The translations under genes were made by a program, and so were the position numbers. This document shows positions 60,101 through 64,000 of a DNA stretch of 64,000 nt, piece after piece. The DNA is from Tenacibaculum gallaicum (GTDB taxonomy: Bacteria > Bacteroidota > Bacteroidia > Flavobacteriales > Flavobacteriaceae), in contig NZ_QUNS01000001.1 of NCBI RefSeq assembly GCF_003387615.1, forward strand, positions 722,241-786,240, in the 5' to 3' direction. Within the stretch, counting starts at the first letter, position 1. Each line of letters starts with the position of its first letter. A model generated the notes under the pieces. It did no database searches. It had not been told where the DNA came from and saw only the letters and a program-made list of their open reading frames with translations.

Positions 60101-61618
60101 TTAAATAAGCGAATGTTGTGTCATTTCTTTAGGTTGTTCAATACCCATTAATTTTAAAATTGTTGGAGCGACATCGCCTAAAATACCACTTTTTATTGAT
60201 TTTAATTCGTTGTCAATTAAAATCATAGGAACCGGATTAGTGGTGTGTGCTGTATGTGGTGTTCCATCTGGATTAATCATGGTTTCACAGTTTCCGTGAT
60301 CAGCAATTAGAATAGTGGTGTAATCATTATCTAGAGCTTTGATTATTACATCTTTTACACAATTATCAACAGCTTCACAAGCTTTTACCGCTGCTTCAAA
60401 AATACCAGTATGACCAACCATATCTCCATTTGCAAAGTTTAAGCAGACAAAATCTACGTCACCTTTTTGTAACTCAGGAACAATCGCATCACGAATTTCA
60501 AAAGCACTCATTTCAGGTTTTAAGTCGTAAGTAGCTACTTTTGGTGACGGACATAACAAACGTTTTTCTCCATTGAATTCTTTTTCTCTTCCACCAGAAA
60601 AGAAAAAGGTTACATGAGGATACTTTTCTGTTTCAGCAATTCTTATTTGAGTTTTTCCAGCTGACTCTAATACCTCACCTAACGTGTTTTCAATATTTTT
60701 TCCGTCGTAAATAACATGAATATTGTTAAAAGTGTCATCATAGCTTGTCATGGTAACAAAATACAAGGGTAACTTTTTCATATTGAACTCAGGAAAATAT
60801 TTTTGACTTAAAGCCTCTGTTAATTGACGTCCCCTATCGGTTCTAAAATTGAAGAAAATAACTACGTCATCTTCTTTAATAACGGTTTTCGGTTGATTGT
60901 TTTCGTCAACCATGATAATAGGTTTGATGAATTCATCGGTAACATTAGCATCATAGCTTTGTTGAATGCTTGATGAAGCATCTAAAGAAAAAGAGCCTTT
61001 CCCGTTTACCAAAGCGTCATAAGCAAGTTGTACACGCTCCCAACGATTATCACGATCCATAGCATAGTAACGACCAGTAATTGTTGCCAATTCACCCGTT
61101 GTTTTTTGCATGTGTTCTTGTATATCGTTGATAAAGTATTTTCCTGATTTAGGATCGCAATCACGTCCGTCAGTAAAAGCATGTAAAAACACATTGTCTA
61201 ACTCATACTTATCTGCTGCGGTAAGCAACCCTTTTAAATGTTCTATGTGTGAATGGATTCCTCCGTTGGAAACCAGTCCTAAAAAATGCACATTTTTATT
61301 GTTTTCTTTGGCGTATTCAAAAGCATTTAGAAGCTCTTTTTCTTGAGCTAAAGTGTCTTCTTTTACAGCTTTGTTAATTTTAGCTAAGTTTTGGTACACA
61401 ATTCTACCAGCACCTAAATTCATGTGTCCAACTTCCGAATTTCCCATTTGCCCTTCAGGTAAACCAACATGTGTACCATCAGTTCTTAACTGGGCATGCG
61501 GAAAATTATCGTATAACGAATTTATAAATGGAGTTTTTGCGTTGTATATAGCCGATACTTTTGGATCTTGGGTAATTCCCCATCCATCCAAAATCATTAA
61601 AATTACTTTCTTGTTCAT
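60101..61618 (-). CDS. gpmI: 2,3-bisphosphoglycerate-independent phosphoglycerate mutase
   Basis: 505 residues from the ATG at 61618 (MNKKVILMILDGWG). The in-frame upstream residues MQCNTQQ are rejected because the TACTTTTG box lies just upstream and the family begins here. The metal-binding phosphatase-like active site has DGWG at 11-14 and the catalytic Ser61 in GNSEVGHMNLG, with the C-terminal ADHGNCE and TAHTTNPVP motifs holding the manganese. It is a glycolytic enzyme that interconverts 3- and 2-phosphoglycerate. Confidence 0.97.
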   Translation of the reverse strand: MNKKVILMILDGWGITQDPKVSAIYNAKTPFINSLYDNFPHAQLRTDGTHVGLPEGQMGNSEVGHMNLGAGRIVYQNLAKINKAVKEDTLAQEKELLNAFEYAKENNKNVHFLGLVSNGGIHSHIEHLKGLLTAADKYELDNVFLHAFTDGRDCDPKSGKYFINDIQEHMQKTTGELATITGRYYAMDRDNRWERVQLAYDALVNGKGSFSLDASSSIQQSYDANVTDEFIKPIIMVDENNQPKTVIKEDDVVIFFNFRTDRGRQLTEALSQKYFPEFNMKKLPLYFVTMTSYDDTFNNIHVIYDGKNIENTLGEVLESAGKTQIRIAETEKYPHVTFFFSGGREKEFNGEKRLLCPSPKVATYDLKPEMSAFEIRDAIVPELQKGDVDFVCLNFANGDMVGHTGIFEAAVKACEAVDNCVKDVIIKALDNDYTTILIADHGNCETMINPDGTPHTAHTTNPVPMILIDNELKSIKSGILGDVAPTILKLMGIEQPKEMTQHSLI

Positions 61619-61636
61619 TTGTTGTGTGTTGCACTG

Positions 61637-61644
61637 CAAAAGTA
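61637..61644 (-). promoter_or_regulatory. -7 element (TACTTTTG) for gpmI
   Basis: TACTTTTG on the minus strand, 18 bp before the gpmI ATG. A TTG about 19 bp further upstream is not evident. Confidence 0.5.
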
Positions 61645-61666
61645 AGAAAGATTTTTGGGGAATATT

Positions 61667-61936
61667 TTAGGAATTCACGAAAACAAACGCAATATATAGT
61701 AGTAGAGAGAAGATTATGAGAAAAGCAATACTGTTTTTAATAAATCGGTTTGTATTTCCTCTTATAGTTTGTAGACGAATCTTCTCTAGCTCTTTTTTAT
61801 TTGTGGATTTATTAAAATATAATTTATCACTGTTTTCTTTTTGAAAACGTTCAAGCTTGTCAAAAGCACTAACCCTTTTCCTTTTATTGTTTTTTAAACT
61901 GGTAATCATTGCTGATACCGCACCTCCGAAGCTCAT
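61667..61936 (-). CDS. Small protein with a C-terminal membrane helix
   Basis: 89 residues. The first two thirds are basic and charged (KKRKRVSAFDKLERF, then KELEKIRLQTIRGN), followed by a single C-terminal membrane helix (about 67-86). It belongs to a set of small flavobacterial proteins without an assigned role. It stands alone between M48 and gpmI, on the same strand, and could be the lead gene of a gpmI transcript. Confidence 0.65.
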   Translation of the reverse strand: MSFGGAVSAMITSLKNNKRKRVSAFDKLERFQKENSDKLYFNKSTNKKELEKIRLQTIRGNTNRFIKNSIAFLIIFSLLLYIAFVFVNS

Positions 61937-62000
61937 AGCAAACTAATTTTAAGATACAGCTATTAGTGTCTTTAATTAGTCAAACGTTACAAAAACAACA

Positions 62001-62771
62001 TTACTTTTTATATTTACGAATAGCTTCTTTAATCTTTTCAATTCTGTTTTCAGGGTCAGGGTGTGTGCTTTGAAATTCAGGAACTCTATTAGGGCCTGCA
62101 GCTGCTTTTAAAATTTCCATGACCCCAATTAAGCTTTCAGGGTTATAACCGGCATCAATCATTAATTTAACACCTAATTCATCACTTTCTAGTTCATCAC
62201 CACGGCCGTTCTTTAATAAGGTTTGTTGTCCGATGTTATTGGCTAATTGTCCCAAATCAGCACCTACAGAAGCTCCCATGGTTAGTAATTTCCAAAAGTT
62301 AGCATCCGTAATTCGTTCATTGGAGTGTTTTCCTAGTACATGACCTATTTCGTGTCCTAAAACTCCTGCCAATTGATCTTCATTTTTTAATTGAGAAAAT
62401 AAAGCATGAGTAATAAAAACTTGTCCTCCAGGTAAGGCAAAAGCGTTAATTGTTTTTTCATCTCTTAAAAGGTGAAAGTTGAATTGGTAGCCAGATTTTT
62501 TTGCTACGGTGTTGTTTACAAGCTTAGCACCTACTTTGTCTACCAATACCTGAGCATTTTCGTTAGGATACAAACCTCCGTGTTGCTGAGTCATTATAGG
62601 GGTTTGTCGTAGTCCGATAGCAATTTCTTGTTCTGGAGATAAGCTAACAGCTTGTGTTTTTCCTGTGTAAGGGTTTACCTCTTGTTGACTGCATTTACGT
62701 AAATAAGCAAAAGCTACAATAGCTATCCCTATAAGTAAACGAGTTTTAAAACCTCCTTTAATTTTCATCAA
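62001..62771 (-). CDS. M48 family zinc metallopeptidase
   Basis: 256 residues. A signal or anchor helix (11-24) is followed by a protease domain. The zinc motif HEIGH is at 140-144 and the third ligand Glu lies in the ELESDELG run (about 194-201). It resembles the LoiP/BepA group of periplasmic or outer-membrane peptidases, which help barrel assembly. The Cys27 after the hydrophobic segment has no convincing lipobox (YLRKC). It is divergent from the hydroxylase gene. Confidence 0.9.
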   Translation of the reverse strand: MMKIKGGFKTRLLIGIAIVAFAYLRKCSQQEVNPYTGKTQAVSLSPEQEIAIGLRQTPIMTQQHGGLYPNENAQVLVDKVGAKLVNNTVAKKSGYQFNFHLLRDEKTINAFALPGGQVFITHALFSQLKNEDQLAGVLGHEIGHVLGKHSNERITDANFWKLLTMGASVGADLGQLANNIGQQTLLKNGRGDELESDELGVKLMIDAGYNPESLIGVMEILKAAAGPNRVPEFQSTHPDPENRIEKIKEAIRKYKK

Positions 62772-62883
62772 TATGTTGTTTTATTAGTCCCGAAAGTAAA
62801 AATACAAAATATATAATTTAACGGATATCAATTTTTTGTGAACTATAAAAAACTTAAATTTACACAGCAAAACAAACAACATT

Positions 62884-64000
62884 ATGGAGCCTCACTTTGA
62901 ATTGAACGAAGTTACTAAGAAGTTACCCAAGCACTTACATAAGTTTGTGGTACAACAGCCATATGATGAATATACGGCTCAAAACCAAGCTGTATGGCGT
63001 TATGTGATGCGTATGAATGTAGATTATTTAGGAAAAGTAGCACATGATTCGTATTTAGAGGGGCTGAAAAAAACAGGTATTTCAGTAGAAAAAATTCCTT
63101 ATATGCAAGGGATGAACCGTATTTTGAAAGAAATTGGTTGGGCAGCAGTGTCTGTAGATGGATTTATACCGCCAAATGCTTTTATGGAGTTTCAAGCATA
63201 TAATGTGCTAGTAATCGCATCCGATATGCGTACGATAGATCATATTGAATATACGCCTGCACCAGACATTATTCATGAGGCAGCAGGTCATGCGCCAATT
63301 ATCGCAAATCCAGAGTACGCTGAATATTTAAGGCGTTTTGGAGAAATAGGAGCAAAAGCAATTTCTTCTGCAAAAGATTATGAAATGTATGAAGCTATTC
63401 GTTTGTTGTCTATTTTAAAAGAAGACCCTAACTCTACTCAAAAAGATATTGACGAAGCGCAAGAAAAAGTTGAGTGGTTACAAGATAATATGGGAGAACT
63501 TTCAGAAATGGCTCAAATTAGAAACTTACACTGGTGGACAGTTGAGTATGGATTGATTGGAACTCTTGAAAACCCCAAAATTTATGGAGCAGGATTGCTA
63601 TCTTCCATAGGAGAAAGTAAATGGTGTATGAAAGATGAGGTAAAAAAAGTTCCGTATACATTAGATGCTGCCAACGTAAGTTTTGATATTACTAAGCCAC
63701 AACCTCAATTGTTTGTTACGCCAGATTTTGCTCACTTAAGTTTGGTGTTGGAGCAGTTTGCGAATAAGATGGCAATACGAACAGGAGGATTGAAAGGTGT
63801 AGAAAAGCTAATAAATTCCAAAAATGTAGGAACTATTGAGTTAAGTACTGGTGTTCAAATATCAGGAGTTTTTACAAATGTAATTACCGATGAAAATAAC
63901 AAAGCTATTTATGTGCAAACGACAGGTCCTACTGCGTTAGCAAATAGAGATAAAGAATTAATAGGTCACGGAATTACTTATCATGCAGAAGGTTTTGGAA
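62884..64000 (+). CDS. Phenylalanine/aromatic amino acid hydroxylase, 3' end missing
   Basis: The ATG at 62884 opens a frame (MEPHFELNEV) that runs off the right edge, so 372 codons are visible. The iron-binding triad is present: His131 and His136 in PDIIHEAAGHAP, and Glu221 in VEYGLIG. It uses tetrahydrobiopterin and O2 to hydroxylate Phe to Tyr. The visible part already exceeds the short bacterial type (about 260-300 residues), so it is the longer bacteroidetal form with an extra C-terminal region. No neighbouring pterin-recycling gene is seen. Confidence 0.9.
   Translation, partial: MEPHFELNEVTKKLPKHLHKFVVQQPYDEYTAQNQAVWRYVMRMNVDYLGKVAHDSYLEGLKKTGISVEKIPYMQGMNRILKEIGWAAVSVDGFIPPNAFMEFQAYNVLVIASDMRTIDHIEYTPAPDIIHEAAGHAPIIANPEYAEYLRRFGEIGAKAISSAKDYEMYEAIRLLSILKEDPNSTQKDIDEAQEKVEWLQDNMGELSEMAQIRNLHWWTVEYGLIGTLENPKIYGAGLLSSIGESKWCMKDEVKKVPYTLDAANVSFDITKPQPQLFVTPDFAHLSLVLEQFANKMAIRTGGLKGVEKLINSKNVGTIELSTGVQISGVFTNVITDENNKAIYVQTTGPTALANRDKELIGHGITYHAEGFG

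Noticed and set aside
1..64000. CRISPR arrays, insertion sequences, prophage or integrase genes, rRNA operons
   Set aside because: I looked for regular repeat-spacer patterns, transposase motifs and rRNA sequence and saw none.

Overview
The window is a gene-dense stretch of a low-GC Bacteroidota chromosome, most likely a marine Flavobacteriaceae (Tenacibaculum/Polaribacter-like by overall impression; genus not proven). The evidence is the set of Bacteroidota-type promoters (TTG, about 19 bp, TAnnTTTG), the near absence of Shine-Dalgarno sequences, family-typical gene orders (ftsX-DUF3098-uppP-truB; yceD-rpmF-fabH-accB-accC; rplM-rpsI-rpsB-tsf-pyrH-frr; exbB-TM protein-exbD-exbD) and many short lipoproteins and beta-barrels. 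I see no rRNA, phage, insertion sequence or CRISPR array. One tRNA with a CAT anticodon is present. Genes are cut at both window edges: an unidentified C-terminus at the left and an aromatic amino acid hydroxylase at the right.

Layout. 1-2.4 kb: two half-size YeeE/YedE sulfur-transport proteins and Kdo transferase. 2.4-8 kb: fatty-acid initiation (accC, accB, fabH) with L32 and DUF177, then pdxA divergent from riboflavin synthase. 8-11 kb: a membrane-anchored patatin-like lipase and small unknown genes. 11-15 kb: a probable compatible-solute unit (outer-membrane barrel, BCCT transporter, double universal stress protein). 15-23.4 kb: tRNA, polyprenyl synthase, and a TetR-TolC-adaptor-RND efflux operon that carries a four-helix-bundle gene interrupted by an in-frame stop. 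23.4-30 kb: recX, threonine dehydrogenase, a thioredoxin-like protein, truB, uppP, DUF3098, ftsX, methylmalonyl-CoA epimerase. 30-34.6 kb: a lipoprotein, a 7TM protein, a sensor kinase without its own sensor domain, a response regulator, rbfA and a LolC/E-like permease. 34.6-38 kb: dusB, then an unusual trio (divergent Lgt-like protein, tetraether-synthase-like radical SAM enzyme, small membrane protein). 38-45 kb: lepA, a membrane Zn peptidase, asparaginase and an ExbB/ExbD proton-channel operon. 45-57 kb: rpoN, asnS, an MMPL exporter, and the ribosomal/translation cluster. 57-64 kb: apbE, a methyltransferase, map, gpmI, two thioredoxin/peptidase envelope proteins and the hydroxylase.

The most interesting part is 35.6-38.0 kb. 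A protein with the Lgt fold signature, but with substitutions at two positions I associate with Lgt catalysis, overlaps by 20 bp a radical SAM protein whose cysteine layout resembles the tetraether lipid synthase (Tes/MJ0619) family. This suggests an undescribed lipid-modifying pathway in a flavobacterium. Other points worth checking are a 33-bp near-perfect palindrome over the promoter of the efflux regulator, the stop codon in the four-helix-bundle gene, promoters so close to start codons that the mRNAs should be almost leaderless, and the split-sensor two-component cluster.
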